A stretch of DNA of 64,000 bases from assembly GCA_031308135.1 (NCBI GenBank), contig JAHLJT010009436.1, positions 217,573,286-217,637,285 on the forward strand, in the 5' to 3' direction. Positions 1-11,639 of the stretch are shown here, in pieces. Source of the stretch: Acheta domesticus (taxonomy: Eukaryota; Arthropoda; Insecta; Orthoptera; Gryllidae). The translations under genes and the position numbers were made by a program. Within the stretch, counting starts at the first letter, position 1. The number at the start of each line of letters is the position of its first letter. The notes below the pieces were generated by a model. It ran no database searches, had not been told where the DNA came from, and worked only from the letters and a program-made list of their open reading frames with translations.

Positions 1-429
1 AACGTGTTTCCGCGTGTTTTTTCCTGGCTATGAACAATATTTAGTGGGACGAAACAATGAAACACACAGACGTTAATTTGTGTTCGTGTTTCAAGCGATG
101 AAGTGTTGTGTCCGGGGAAGACTCAATCGTTCTCTTAGATTCGTTAGATGACGCATCACCGAAAATTTCTTTCTTTATTATCAAAAAAGTGTTCAGTTCA
201 GTGTAGCTTGGAACACAAAATTTCAAAATTATTACATTGATTTGTAGCGATAATCTATTTTGTCATATACTGAAATAAATGCGTAACACTCCATTGAAAT
301 TATTTCACAATGACACACTTGCTGACTCATTTTCATCCCGAAAGCATATTTTGAGGATGTATTCATGAACAATTTATTGATTGATATATTTCCTCATCTG
401 GAGCTAATCATGTGTTATCTGTTATGTCC
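1..429. other. AT-rich DNA, nothing recognised
   Basis: Short open frames only, none with a recognisable domain. No tandem repeat or transposon end was seen. Confidence 0.5.
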
Positions 430-860
430 TGAGAGATGGCGGTGTTCCCCTACCGAAATTAGAGATCCAGTGCCGAGCCACACGTTCACTTCCCGGATTC
501 CCCTCCAGATATTTCCTGTAATTCCCCTGTAAACTGGACACCGCCCAAACCAGAACCAAATCTAAGCTCCTAACTAGTCTTTCGACAAGTACAGTGGTGT
601 AGCGCATGTGTTTATTTGTGTGCAATGTAAAGTGACAAGAATAAGAAAGAAATCTCTGTGGCTCGTTTGTTAAGGTATATTCCTCAGCAAAGTCCTGATA
701 CTGATCGGAGAAACCTACCGATCCGAGCAGCCGGCCGGTTAAATTCGCTTCTAGTCAGCGGCTGAATTCAAATAACTAGGTGGCCTGGTGACGAAAATAG
801 GCGGAGACTCGAACCCTAGATCTCCCGATCAGCGACGCTGAAGAGCCAAGAGTAATGCTA
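430..860 (-). mobile_element. SINE-1 copy, old, minus strand
   Basis: A tRNA-derived SINE read on the minus strand. The complement of a pol III B box (actcgaaccc) lies at 807-816 and the tRNA-like head ends near 855. The body segment with 'gatcggagaaacc' at 699-711 and 'gcggctgaattc' at 759-770 recurs in the copies at 7.7, 22.2, 25.0 and 35.0 kb. The 3' portion (about 440-590) resembles the tail of the 25.0-kb copy rather than that of the 7.7- and 35.0-kb copies. It is strongly diverged, so the ends are approximate. It has no coding capacity and would depend on a LINE for movement. Confidence 0.75.
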
Positions 861-1924
861 CGAATGAGTTACTGCAGCCAGTGTGTTAATATGCAAAAAT
901 AATATTTATCAGCATAACAACGTTCATAAGAACCTTTTATACAAAAGTAATGTCATTTTTTTTCTAACGTGACTATCCCTTGTGGGACATTCCACCCAGT
1001 TGGAATCAGTTGCGGAGGATTTTGGCAACAAAGGGCACCGTGCGGCAGCTGGCCCCGAGCTAACAAACCGTCAGAACACCGGAATAAAGTGAACCTCTGA
1101 TAGGAAGCGCCGCTAAAGTCGCAATGGAGAAATGCCTGAAGCAGCGACACGCAATTAAATTTTGTACAATCTTGGCAACACCACAAGAGCCAAGACTTAT
1201 CTAGAGTTTCAAGAGATCTTTGAGAACGATTCATTGTCCAAATGCCTGTTGGATTGTTGACACAAATGATTCAGTGAAGGTCGACAGGACGGCTCAGTTG
1301 AAGCCTACTTCGCACGCCCCTCAACGCCAATCAACACTGCGCCTAAACTGATTTACTCGACTCGCACGGAAGGATCCTACTTTAAAGAATTTTAATTCAT
1401 TGTGCGAATCCTATCAATAAACTCTGTAAAATATATCAGGTATTACTTTGGTGGACAAAGCTTGTAAATATTTTCTTCATTTGCACATCTGCAACCGGAA
1501 TTTTTAAGGAAAAAGACTTCATTTTTTATTAGAACAAAAAATATTAATAATTGGCATTACTCACATTCATTGGAATGTGAACTAAAATGTTTTTAGGACA
1601 GAATACATTTGAAACTCATATCTTGTATGCCTGCGATGACATTCTCTACATGTTTGAATTAATAAATGCAACCAACATCACATTCTGCAGGTCAACGAAA
1701 GAAATAAAATTATTCTTGACGCGGCTCCGGAGTTACCAGATCCAATAGTTATCCACTCATTGGCGGCGCAACTCGTATGAATTATTAAGTCTTTGTTTTC
1801 ATGAAAGACACAACATCACTGGCCACGAGCGAGAACCACGAGGTCCAAAGTAATTTATATCGCACCTCCAAAAATCTCATGTAATTTCTCGTAACTCAAG
1901 AGAGAAACAAACAAGACAAAGGCG
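861..1924. other. AT-rich DNA, no gene recognised
   Basis: A 93-codon minus-strand frame (953-1234) shows no domain. No repeat or transposon end was identified. Confidence 0.45.
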
Positions 1925-2240
1925 AATAGAGCTGCTCTCACGCGCTCTGCTGGTCTGTAAGCCACGCGCCGCACCGGGGCGGCGTGGGCGGGGGAGGGGT
2001 TGGCGGATGGACCGTGCTCGATGACTCGCCGCTTTTCAAAGGCACCGCCACGAGGCCTTCCACCAACCCCGCCGCCGCCCTCTCCGCCGCTGTCGCCGTC
2101 GCTACGCTCAACCGTCACCGCTGCGCCGTCATTGTCACCGTCGCCGTCGCCGAAGTTTTCGCCGACGCCGACGTTGACGCCGAAGCCGACACCGTCGCTG
2201 ACACCCACACCGACACCGACGCCATCATACGGCCGCTACC
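1925..2240. other. GC-rich, CpG-dense block with imperfect gtcgcc repeats
   Basis: Composition jumps from AT-rich to GC-rich. The second half (about 2085-2225) is a degenerate array of short units around 'gtcgcc' and 'gacgcc'. This leaves long open frames on both strands, as expected of low-complexity DNA. The frames read as Pro/Thr/Ser-rich or Val/Asp/Gly-rich strings with no domain, so I do not call a gene. It runs directly into the 42-bp minisatellite downstream. Confidence 0.6.
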
Positions 2241-2304
2241 GTTGCAGCTGCTGTCTCTATCGCTGTCGCCTGCTATAAACATTCTAATCGTCATCTTCGA
2301 ATTG

Positions 2305-2614
2305 TCCTCGCAGTCGCACTTCACCAGCGTCACAATCACCAAATCGCCACTGCAGTCGCACTTCACCAGTGTCACTATCACCAAACCGTCGCCATAGTCG
2401 CACTTCACCACTGTCATCGTCACTAAATCGTCGCCGCAGTCACACTTCACCAGCGTTACCATCACCAAACCGTCACCATAGTCGCACATCACCAGCGTGT
2501 CAGCGTCACTAAATCGTCGCCGCAGTCACACTTCACCAGCGTCCGGATCACCAAATACCCGCCGTAGTCGCCCTTCACCAGCGTCACCATCATCAAATCG
2601 TCACTGCAGTCGTG
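2305..2614. repeat. 42-bp minisatellite, about seven units
   Basis: The motif 'cttcacca' (one copy 'catcacca') recurs at 2319, 2361, 2403, 2445, 2487, 2531 and 2573. The spacings are 42, 42, 42, 42, 44 and 42 bp. Units differ by substitutions and one 2-bp insertion. Because 42 is a multiple of three, open frames persist on both strands and read as 14-residue repeats, but neither frame has a recognisable domain. Most likely a non-coding tandem array. Confidence 0.9.
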
Positions 2615-3654
2615 ATCGTCGCCACCGTCGCTAGCGCAATGACACGCCCTGATATGCCGACTTCGATGGGGGACATCATAATGACCTCTCAGCGACAGCA
2701 GCTGAAGATTCTATACTCCTCTGTGTTACTAGTATCAATCAATTATTTTAAATACGACCCCTGGTTTCACCAACTACTTCTAATTTTTCATTATTGTGGG
2801 TCTTTAAAGGCGTTTCATGGTCATGAAACTCTTCTGTCAAGAAAACCATATAACCTAGTGCTATAACTCCGTAATGCTGAAAAGGAATATCTCATTGAAG
2901 TCCCAGTTGACTATCATGGTCCATTCACAGGGAATGATACCTGTGTTACTAATTTTGTATTCTATCAGAAATAGAGAGAAACTAAGTCGCCTATAGCAAT
3001 GTAAGAGGTGTCGATCACTGGATCTCCAATGAAACAGATTAGATTTTCACTGAAAAATGAAAATAATGAAGTTCAGAACAGTGGTGGCTCGTGGGAGGGT
3101 TGATGTCAATATCAAATATTCCTACTTTAAATAAAACATTTAGCAAATTTTTGTAGTGAAATTTAAATACAGATACAATATCAATTAACTGTATTGCTTA
3201 ACTGTATCTTTGTGTTTTGCAAAAGAATCACTGGCGGTTTTGATTAATTCTAGATCAGTTCGATATTATCTAAATAAATGAAACAAAGTCGTGGTAGTTA
3301 CACCATGTATAACTCGAGAACGGCTCGACCAATTTCAATTATCTTTCATTTGTTGAATTTATCTCCGCCCCGAATAGCAGAATAACTTAAAATATCGAAA
3401 AAATATTCACGTCAAATGCAACCTGCTACACTCCGTAGGATTTTTAATCTATGTCGTTAAACATCTCTTGAACGAACCGTTATAGGGCATCAGAAACTAA
3501 AATAGTGAAGTCGAAGGCCTCAAATAAATGTTTCTCACGTCGTAATTTACAGGATGACATTTTCTTGAACATTCTATTTCATTTATGCTGGTCTCGCGCT
3601 TTTCAATATTGCCCCACCTACTCAGAGATGAGCAGAATTTGCAACGAGAATCTG
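2615..3654. other. AT-rich DNA, no gene recognised
   Basis: Near 3313-3345 there is 'cgagaacggctcgaccaa', a phrase resembling the opening of some interspersed insect repeats. It is too short to assign. Nothing else was seen. Confidence 0.4.
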
Positions 3655-3795
3655 CAATGAGAATGAGAGGGACGAGAGAGGTAGATACAGAGAGTGACGG
3701 AGAGAGAGAAGAGAGAGAAAGAGGCAGAGTGAGAGACGAAGAGAGAGAGAGACGGAGAGAGAAAGGGAGAGGGAAGGAGAAAGAGGGAGATAAAG
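3655..3795. repeat. Purine-rich (GA)n tract
   Basis: About 140 bp of almost uninterrupted purine on the plus strand, dominated by gagaga with scattered gacg interruptions. The Arg/Glu-only open frame here is a by-product. Such tracts can adopt non-B structure and can bind GAGA-type factors; no function is shown. Confidence 0.85.
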
Positions 3796-4694
3796 GGCAG
3801 AACAACGTTTGCCCTTTGCAGAAAAGCGTTAATTGTAGCATCATGGTGTTTCCTTGATTTTTCGAGCCTCTATGGTCCGTGACCTACATTTTTAATATCA
3901 CTGAAAACAGTACACGACCGAACATCCCTTAAATTTGAAAATATAATGCATGGAAAACCATGGAAAGAAGAACTTGTCTTTGTTCTCATCCTCTTAATCA
4001 GGTCGCTTTATTGTAGCATACCTTGAAAAACTGCAATTTCTCTATTTTGCTAGAGTCCTGTAAAGGCTCCGGCAGTGTCGGAGTTGGAGGTCCTTTATTT
4101 ACTACAGCAATCCGTTCTAAAAAAAAAACTATTTCTGAGGTGTCCAAAAAACAAAAAAACTAACCACTTTTGCCCATTTTTACACGATTTAAACAAACAA
4201 TTCTAGGAAACTCAGAACAATTTAGCACAACTATCATCACACGAATCAAGTTGTGAAGGGAACGCAAGAAAAAATACTTCCTCTCATTAGACAACCCCAC
4301 TTTACTGCCTGAAAATTAAAATGCTTTCTAATTGCAGTGTTCATCGCCGTGGTATTGAAAAAGGGAGGGAGAGACGTATCAGATCGATACGCCCTCTCAC
4401 CCGAGTTTTCGCCAGCCCACGGCGATCCCATTAAGAGTACATCATGTCTGTCTACACTACGTCTTAGCTTTTCGCGTCGTTCACAAAGCGTGCGCAGTTT
4501 AAACTCGAACAAAGTCGTTTTCCTGATAATTATGAAGTTAAAAAAATATACATTTTCCCTCGTGTACATCAAAACATAATTATGTTACTCTTGAATACAT
4601 TTTAAAAAACACGATATGTGAAGAGCGCATTCCTACGTTCCCTCCTTCCAGAAACAGCCACTGATTCAGGACATTGCGCGACGCTCGGCTAGGC
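3796..4694. other. AT-rich DNA, no gene recognised
   Basis: Overlapping frames on both strands around 4246-4579 (about 80-108 codons) show no recognisable domain. No repeat end was seen. Confidence 0.4.
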
Positions 4695-4990
4695 CTTTGA
4701 GGGTGTCGGGATATCGCTTTTCTCAAAAACAGCTCCAAAGTTTTTCTTAAAACTTTTGGTAGCGATAGTGCTAAATGTACTCTATGAAATGACATAAACG
4801 CCATATTGCTCTATTCTTTTGTTTTTTTCAAAAATTAAAAAAAATTGGACTTGGCTCTCACGTCGTTAATATTTACATTAGCGGCAATTTGTTCACATTA
4901 TTATATTTATAAGTACGTGTGCTTTAAATAATGTCAGATAAAGTTTCTCGAAACCTCAACCATTTCCTGTGAAAACTTGCTCAAATTTCC
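4695..4990 (+). repeat. Fragment of interspersed repeat U
   Basis: This segment matches 50340-50640 over its whole length. Both contain 'acttttggta', 'gtgctaaatgtactcta', 'gaaatgacataaa', 'ttgctctattcttttgtttt' and 'gtgctttaaataatgtca' in the same order. The copies are diverged. Repeat U has no recognised coding region and its class is unknown. Confidence 0.85.
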
Positions 4991-7482
4991 GCATTTTGTA
5001 CAGTCTAACCCAAATGATGTAAAACCTGCAGTAAACGCGGTTTACACTTGCTGCACATGCACACAGTCCACTATAACAAATAAAATTGGATCTGCCGGAC
5101 AGCGCAGTATGACTCGGTCTGACGCAGTGTATCGTTCTGACGCGGCTGTAGTGGAAGCGAAGTCACGAAAAGTTAAACAAATACTGGCAGAAACCTTGAC
5201 GAGGATGCTCATCTGGATTTCGAGGAAGGGCCTCTTTGTTTACGTCTGGTAGAGCCGTATGAATTGCCCGCGCTGGGTCCACCGATGACAGAATGAGGGC
5301 TTCGATTTTCAAAACCAGTAATAACAAAACGAAAAAAACAAAACATTCCTCCTAATCTACAGGTTTAAAAGTAACCTGTAGTCGTGATTAGACATTTAAA
5401 AATGTTTTAAGATTATGCGGACTGTCCACATATCATTCCGATCTCCACTGCTCGAAGTATTACTAATATTGAAACATAACAGTCCACTACGTGGCTGCGC
5501 ACGCGTTCAATTAATATTTTTAATTACGTTATTTATAAATATCCCAATTTGAAATGTTGCACATCTGAAGTTCATTAAACTGAGAATATAAAATTACTTT
5601 TAAAATGAAATTTTATTTTTGCGAAATTTGTAAAATTGAAACGGGTGTAATTAATTGAGATTTAATTAATTTTTGATATTTAACAATTAAATTCAACTAT
5701 AAACAGTCTTAAATAACTGTGTTTGAGCTTTTATTTGAGTCAAATCTCAGTTCTGTACGATGAATGTGGCAGAACAAATAAACATTTTTATTTGTTGGTG
5801 CGCGCGCTTTTTCGTAAAATTTCATAAATATAAATAATAAGTAATCAATTCTAAAATAATTAAGTTAAATTCTAACAAAACATTAAGCCACTTTTAGTTA
5901 CCCTCAGAACACATTCATGAAGTTTCAATCAATTTCGAACAACTAAGGTCAAAACGGTGCTCGGTTTGACGTGGAATGACTCCGGGACGAGCCGCTACTG
6001 GTCAGCTATAAAAATCTCTAGTTTCATTGCAGAAATTAATTAATTAATAATTTGAAAATAGTTTATTCTTCTAAACATTAATAGTAGTATAAAATGTAAT
6101 GGGATTGTTCGACAACTTTTTAGTGTATGGGCAGACTTCGCTTCGTCTTAACCATCAATAAAATTTCGAAATCCTGAGTATTTCTGGTTTGAGTACTCCC
6201 GTTGTGTTTCCATTCAACGTACTTCAAATTCCTCATGTGCCACTTAATATGCATTTTTCATGGAGGAAATCAGGCGGTGAAGGTTAGTGCTCGATGAACC
6301 AAGATGGTCATTTATTTAATAGTTAGGTAGAACTATCGTATTATGGGATTTAAAAAAATTAATTGGAAATTCATGAAAGCAACTCGTTCTGATTCAAAGA
6401 ATAGTTTAACATGTCGACATGTTTATTATGCGTATTGCATATGATAATAATAGATATCTCAATGTGAGTCCTGTTATTTTCAAATGCTTTCGTTGCTCAT
6501 TCCGTAAGGACTAAACACGCTGTCACTACTTTATCATGTGTACTTAGCAAAAATTTTCTTTATTTTCTCGGGTGGTTGCAAACCGTGACGAAGAGCCATC
6601 AAATTAATAACAGTGGAACCGAGAACGAGGTGTCCCATTATTTCTATCACAGCAATCGCCAACAAGCAACACACGATATGCAATGCATAATAATAAGTTC
6701 AGCTTCGAGGGCCACCCAAATTACATAGGAGCTACTACCCGGTGTAACGCAGGTGCAACGTGACGGGTAGAAGAAAGAGTCACTACGGAAAGAAAGAACG
6801 AGGCAAGGAAACGCAAAGACAACTTGCTGGGCATAATAGCATGTTTCCGACCATCAAACGACGGGCAATCCGCAAAGACATGGTGAGTGAGTTCAGTGAA
6901 TAGAATGGGGCACTCGCCAATAACAACTCATAAAATCGATTGTGCCATTCTTCGATTCACATTTCTACATCACGGGAAAAGTCGGCTTGAACACAGGGTA
7001 GATAATAAGAGTACTTCTGTATTTCTTTCCTTTTGAATCCTATAACGCCTTTCACACCTAATTTTCTCTCTCGTTGAGAAGGCTGCATTCTGTGCAAATG
7101 CAAAAGCAATACCTATGTTAAAATGACAACGAGATTTCTCTGAAATTACATAAACGTTCACTTCAAATCAATGGAATTACTTCCAAACAGTTCTCAAATG
7201 AATAATGTTCGAAGAGTAGCTATTGTTGTGAAGTACAAGCCTCAATCACGTTTCAAGCTTTCATTTGATGGAAAGGGTTTTGATTACTGGGAACAATTAA
7301 CTACTTAAAATCGTGAAAGTCATCCTTTTCATAGTACCTAGAAATAGTTGAATAGAGTTTCACATGCCTGGCGGGAGTTTTCCAAGTTACAGCAAAGGGA
7401 GCGGGGCAAGTCTCGCCATGGTGCTCCGAGCGCTCTCCGCCAGCGCGCGCATGCGCTGAAGGTGAAGACGAGGGGACTGGGG
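4991..7482. other. AT-rich DNA, no gene recognised
   Basis: About 2.5 kb of AT-rich sequence with only short open frames. The last 100 bp (7390-7482) rise in GC content just before the MITE. No exon, RNA gene or transposon was identified. Confidence 0.4.
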
Positions 7483-7665
7483 CACCCCCGTGAAGTTGGC
7501 CCGAAAAAAAATCAAAATTCTGAACTTTCTTGTGCATACGTTTTTCCATCGTTTGACCGCGTTTGCCCACTCTTTAGAAGAAAGTTTTACCAGGTTGGGT
7601 TCAAAAGTTATTCACAAAAAAAATCACAATTTTGATTTTTTTTTCTGGCCATCTTCACGGGGGTG
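7483..7665. mobile_element. 183-bp MITE with about 40-bp terminal inverted repeats
   Basis: The left end begins CACCCCCGTGAAGTTGGCC and continues into an A-run and tcaaaatt. The right end is its reverse complement with few mismatches. Outside the ends, 'actgggg' (left) and 'actgcgg' (right) form a 6/7 match, a possible degenerate 7-8 bp target duplication. No transposase sequence lies inside, so it is non-autonomous. The superfamily is not assigned; an 8-bp duplication would favour hAT. Confidence 0.85.
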
Positions 7666-7704
7666 ACTGCGGCGGCATCTGTGTATTGGCGCCGTCGATT
7701 TTGC

Positions 7705-8220
7705 TTTGATTTAGGTTTCCGGGCGCTAATCGATAAGGTCATTAGTCCCATAAGGATAGTGTATGTTTTTATCGAGGGAGATGACTGTGATCTTCCCCCG
7801 CTCGATGGTGAGATGCGGCGCCGATATACACGTCAGCTAGCGAGGGTTTCCCCAACTAGATATCTCCCAACAGCGGGGCACCGCCCCAGCCGGGACACGC
7901 TCTAAGCTCCCGCCTGGTGTGTTAGTACAGTGCATGTAAGTGTAAGTAAGAGGCGAGGAGAAGGCAAGGAACGGGAAGGAAATAATCACGCACGGTCGGT
8001 CTGTTAGGATACTGCGCCAGATTCGCCTGGTGTTGATCGGAGAAACCACGGAAAACTACCGAACACAGCAACCGACTACTAGAATTCTCCTCCAAACAGC
8101 GGCTGAATTCGACCTAGCTTGCAAGCTAGTGTCGAAAATCCTGCCACCGTCGGCACTCGACCCTTAGGACCTCCTGGTCAGAGACATAGTAGTGACGTGA
8201 CACCTATGTGAGTGGCGCCG
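7705..8220 (-). mobile_element. SINE-1 copy, near full length, minus strand
   Basis: Aligns along its length with 35008-35545. Shared phrases include 'gtcgaaaatcctgccaccgt' near the tRNA-like head (8131-8150), 'gttgatcggagaaac', 'agtgcatgtaagtgtaa' and the 3' tail phrase 'cattagtccc'. The B-box region (about 8152-8166) is mutated, so this copy is probably dead. It starts about 40 bp after the MITE at 7483-7665. Confidence 0.85.
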
Positions 8221-9361
8221 GCATGGGGTGTGAAGGAAGATGTAGTCTGCAGTAGTCTGGTGACCGAAGAATTATGCGTTACTACGAGCGTTATTATTAT
8301 TAATTATACGTTACTTACGTAGTTACTCTTTTCTCCGCGGTTCGGTTCTACACATACTTGGGAGCAATTGTCTTCCTTAACGAACTTTAATAAAATCAAC
8401 TACCGAACGTCCGTCTGTGCATTCATAACAATCAGATTTATTTCTTGCAGCAGCCAACAACACGAAACCACGTTTTTAAGTTCTTGTAAATAATTTTTAA
8501 AAGCATATATTATTGTGTGTCAATGTAAATCTTAATAACTTTACCTAGTAAAAAGTCTTTATGTACAAAGTAGATTGTGTACAAGGCAGATCATGTAAAA
8601 AGTAGAAATGTATAATTATGGAAGAAGCTTAAAAAATTAATTTTTAATTCACAATTTAATTGTTCATTAACTTCAGTTTACTTCGTTAACGTTGCACAGA
8701 AATTCATTTCAGGCTTACTCGCACTTGCTTCTCTGGCCATACATTCAATACGCGTCATAACTTCATCCGTTCTAACAACAATACGATAAAGTATGTGCTG
8801 TTATAGTGCCACTAATTTAGAGTTTGTCACCGTAAGGAACAATTGTGTGTTCGAGCGTATTTTGGAGCTATTCGATGTCAACAGCTTCACTTAACCTCTT
8901 TTCCAGGTAACGTTCGTCACTGAGGAAGCCGCATTCAAAGTCATGCTGCTCGCAGGAGTCTTTCGGAGAGGTTCAAAACAAGTATGACGAAATGGCCCAG
9001 TAGCCTCCGATAACGAGTTCAGGCGTACGCGAGACACTGTAGATCTCTGCGTATAATCACAACCAAAAACATTCCCCTGATGTGACAAGAAGGGTGTAGC
9101 TTTCTTTGTCACGGAGGACAATAAGCGTTTCATTTTTGTACGAAGAATAATTCTTATACAACACTAGCAATTTTTTCTTTTCTTTTTGATATTAAATTTA
9201 CACTAAAACGTCAAATACCAAAGTATTTGTTGCTTTCACTTCCTTCGCACTCACAGTTTTCCTATGACGGTTGCTCACCCCATTTCATTTTTCCCCAGCC
9301 CTTTGGGATTTTGTCGTATACCAGCAGAGCACGCCGCACGTGCGAAAGCTATTTGAAATAC
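8221..9361. other. AT-rich DNA, no gene recognised
   Basis: Only short open frames. No repeat ends seen. Confidence 0.4.
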
Positions 9362-9600
9362 ATTAATTAAATAAATAAATAAATGTCTTTATTCGTGGCG
9401 AGGCTCAGGCCATTTAGCCTACTCTTCCTCCTGACCACATTCGGGTACCTTTTGGCTTGAAGGCCAAGTTTTGGGTTGATATCCACCAGGATAGCACAAA
9501 AGGCCCCCTGCTCTCCGCTCGCAGCCATGTTTGGTCATCGCTTTGCTTTAGCACTGTGGCTCCCAGGTAGCAAAGCGAAGTGAAGTACAAGGCGCGAAGT
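9362..9600 (-). mobile_element. SINE-2 (or partner LINE) 3' end, 5'-truncated
   Basis: Begins with a (TAAA)n-like tract (9366-9385), which reads as a tail on the minus strand. It continues with 'cgtggcgaggctcaggcc' and 'cctcctgaccac'. The same arrangement (cgtggcgagactcggacc ... ccgtctgaccac) forms the tail of the SINE-2 copy at 17586-17955. No tRNA-like head is present, so this is a 5'-truncated copy, or the LINE whose tail SINE-2 borrowed. Confidence 0.65.
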
Positions 9601-10673
9601 ACTTGTACTACACATGCTTGTGTAGTTCTGTTTTTGATTTGCGGTTAATGAAAGGTAATTGTGATGAATTACCAGAGAAATTGTGCAAATTAAGTATATG
9701 AATATTACGTACATGTTTCTACTTATATTTAAGTAGCGACATTGTTAATAGTGACGTAAAAATGCTACTCTTGGCACTCACGAACATTTTACTTTCTTTC
9801 CCAATACATTTTCTGAAGTTTCAATTCGTATCAGGTTTCTTAGTAATTCTTCAAAAGTGCAATAGATCTCGAAGTATTCGGAAGGAAATGAGGGGGAAGA
9901 GGAAGAGAAGGAGGAGGAGGATAGAAGTAACGGACAGTTTTGAAAATATAGTCATGAATTGAATATAGTGTATATTATAAAATATAGTATATACAAAAAT
10001 AATGTACAATAGAATGTAGTATACACAAAAAGTGTGCAGGACAAAAAGCGTACGTACGACAAGCAAATATTTTTCTATGAATTAAGTCCTTTTCCTTTCC
10101 GCGAAGCCTACTCTTCGTAGAATAATTTGCGTTTCCTCAGTGCTAAAGAGAAGTTCAGTGATCTCGAGTTTACTTTACTCTCACGCTAAAGACGCGGTAA
10201 CTTGTTGCCTCTTCCATTACTTCGCAACTTCAGACATGTTATTATTTTCTATAGGTTGTAAATGACACCTGGTAGGCGTCTCATGTATTCAAACTTTTTT
10301 GGAAGCCATTAGATGTTGTCTGAGTGCAATTTTATGAAAGTGTTATCACAGTCTCGTGATGTACCCTTTCTATTTCCGCGTTCTTTCTTGTATTTGTTAG
10401 CATCTTTTCTTTTTATCCCTTTGACATAATCCTTCAAGCTATTTATTTATGTTCTATGCTGTCTAATGATGCTTAATTTCTTGAAGAATTTCCACGGGAA
10501 AATTTTTAGTTCGTAAGAAAACCTATTCAGCAAAGAGTAAAGGTTGTGAAATTGTATTATGTTAAAATTTGATGGGTGACAATTATTTTCTGTTGATTAG
10601 CTTTTTTTTAGTTGCCACCTCCGTACTTATTAATTTTAGTCATTTATAACCGCAAGTCTATGCCATTAGAAAA
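9601..10673. other. AT-rich DNA, no gene recognised
   Basis: Short purine-rich patch at about 9885-9925. No domain, exon or transposon end recognised. Confidence 0.4.
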
Positions 10674-11040
10674 ATGAAAACGACGATGATAATAATAATT
10701 CTTCTTCTTTTTCTTCTTCTGTTGCAAGCATTAGAACTTTCGTTCCGTTGCGCCTCCATTTATTGGTCATCCATCTTCTCTTCAGTCTTCCTATGTTCCG
10801 TTTTATTCTTGGCTTATATTTCAGAATCTGTTTTGGTATTCGTGTATCCTCAATTCTATCAATGTGGTCTCTCCATGTGTTCCTGTATTCGTCAATTTTT
10901 CTATTTAGATTATAAATTCCTAGGTAGTTACGTATCTTTTCATTACGAATCCTGTCTTTCCTTATAACACCAATACAACCCCTTAACAATTTCAGTTCGG
11001 CAGTCTGATGATGATAATTATGTTTAAGTAATAAGTAGCT
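10674..11040 (-). pseudogene. LINE reverse transcriptase, C-terminal fragment
   Basis: Read from 11040 down to 10674, the frame gives the C-terminal tail of an insect non-LTR retrotransposon polymerase. It starts with a segment like AELKLLRGCIGVIRKDRIRN, followed by an EYRNTWRDHIDRIEDTR block and IPKQILKYKPR, then the usual basic GR-K-RW stretch. The finger, palm and catalytic regions are absent, so this is a 5'-truncated insertion. It ends in a GAA/ATT microsatellite tail (10690-10722) that the frame runs into because the normal stop is gone. The motif order is known from many insect LINE proteins; the exact clade is inferred. Confidence 0.8.
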
Positions 11041-11320
11041 TAGTGTCTTGTTAACAAAACTCAAGAACTTTTAATAGTCATGTTAATTTGAAAAAGTAAA
11101 AACTATATTGTGGTCTGTACATCATATTGCTCTCTCCCATTGCATTCTGTGCCGCATGTTTTCTGGATTTACCAGAAGTCAATTTGTGCGTTCGCATATT
11201 TGAGGCAATTATATTTGTTATCGCTGTTCTGTGTGAAGTGATTTTGTTGTATGAGTGGGTGAAGATGGCAGCAAGAAGGCGGCCGAAGAAGTAGTTTCGC
11301 ACATTTACGTATCGTATGAG

Positions 11321-11323
<3 letters not shown>

Positions 11324-11364
<41 letters not shown>
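11324..11364. repeat. (TA)n microsatellite
   Basis: About 20 uninterrupted TA dinucleotides. Confidence 0.95.
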
Positions 11365-11365
<1 letters not shown>

Positions 11366-11421
11366 CTTATTCAAATATAGATAATAGCTTATTATATGAA
11401 TTCACAGTGATATGTGAATTG

Positions 11422-11573
11422 CAGAGGCGTATCTAGGTATTCAGGCGCCCCTGTCAGGATACTTCAAATTAGGGTTGTTGTTATTTGTTTTAGCGGGTAT
11501 ACTCTAAATAGCGCCCCTTATGTTTGGCGCCCATGGCACGTGCCATATCTGCCATTCCATAGATACGCCTCTG
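11422..11573. mobile_element. 152-bp hAT-A MITE
   Basis: The ends are CAGAGGCGTATCTA and its inverse TAGATACGCCTCTG. The flanking 8 bp, GTGAATTG (11414-11421) and ATGCATTG (11574-11581), match at six of eight positions. That is what a worn hAT target duplication looks like. The left 80 bp and right 65 bp match the two ends of the 3.1-kb element at 29714-32827, so this is an internal-deletion derivative of that family. It has no coding capacity. A CpG-dense island starts about 65 bp downstream. Confidence 0.9.
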
Positions 11574-11639
11574 ATGCATTGTGACATTGAAAATATTCAA
11601 TGCGCGTGGTGCGCATGAGATGGCATTGTTCCGCCGAGC

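Noticed and set aside
3585..3857. Arg/Glu-rich 90-codon frame
   Set aside because: Translation of a (GA)n tract.
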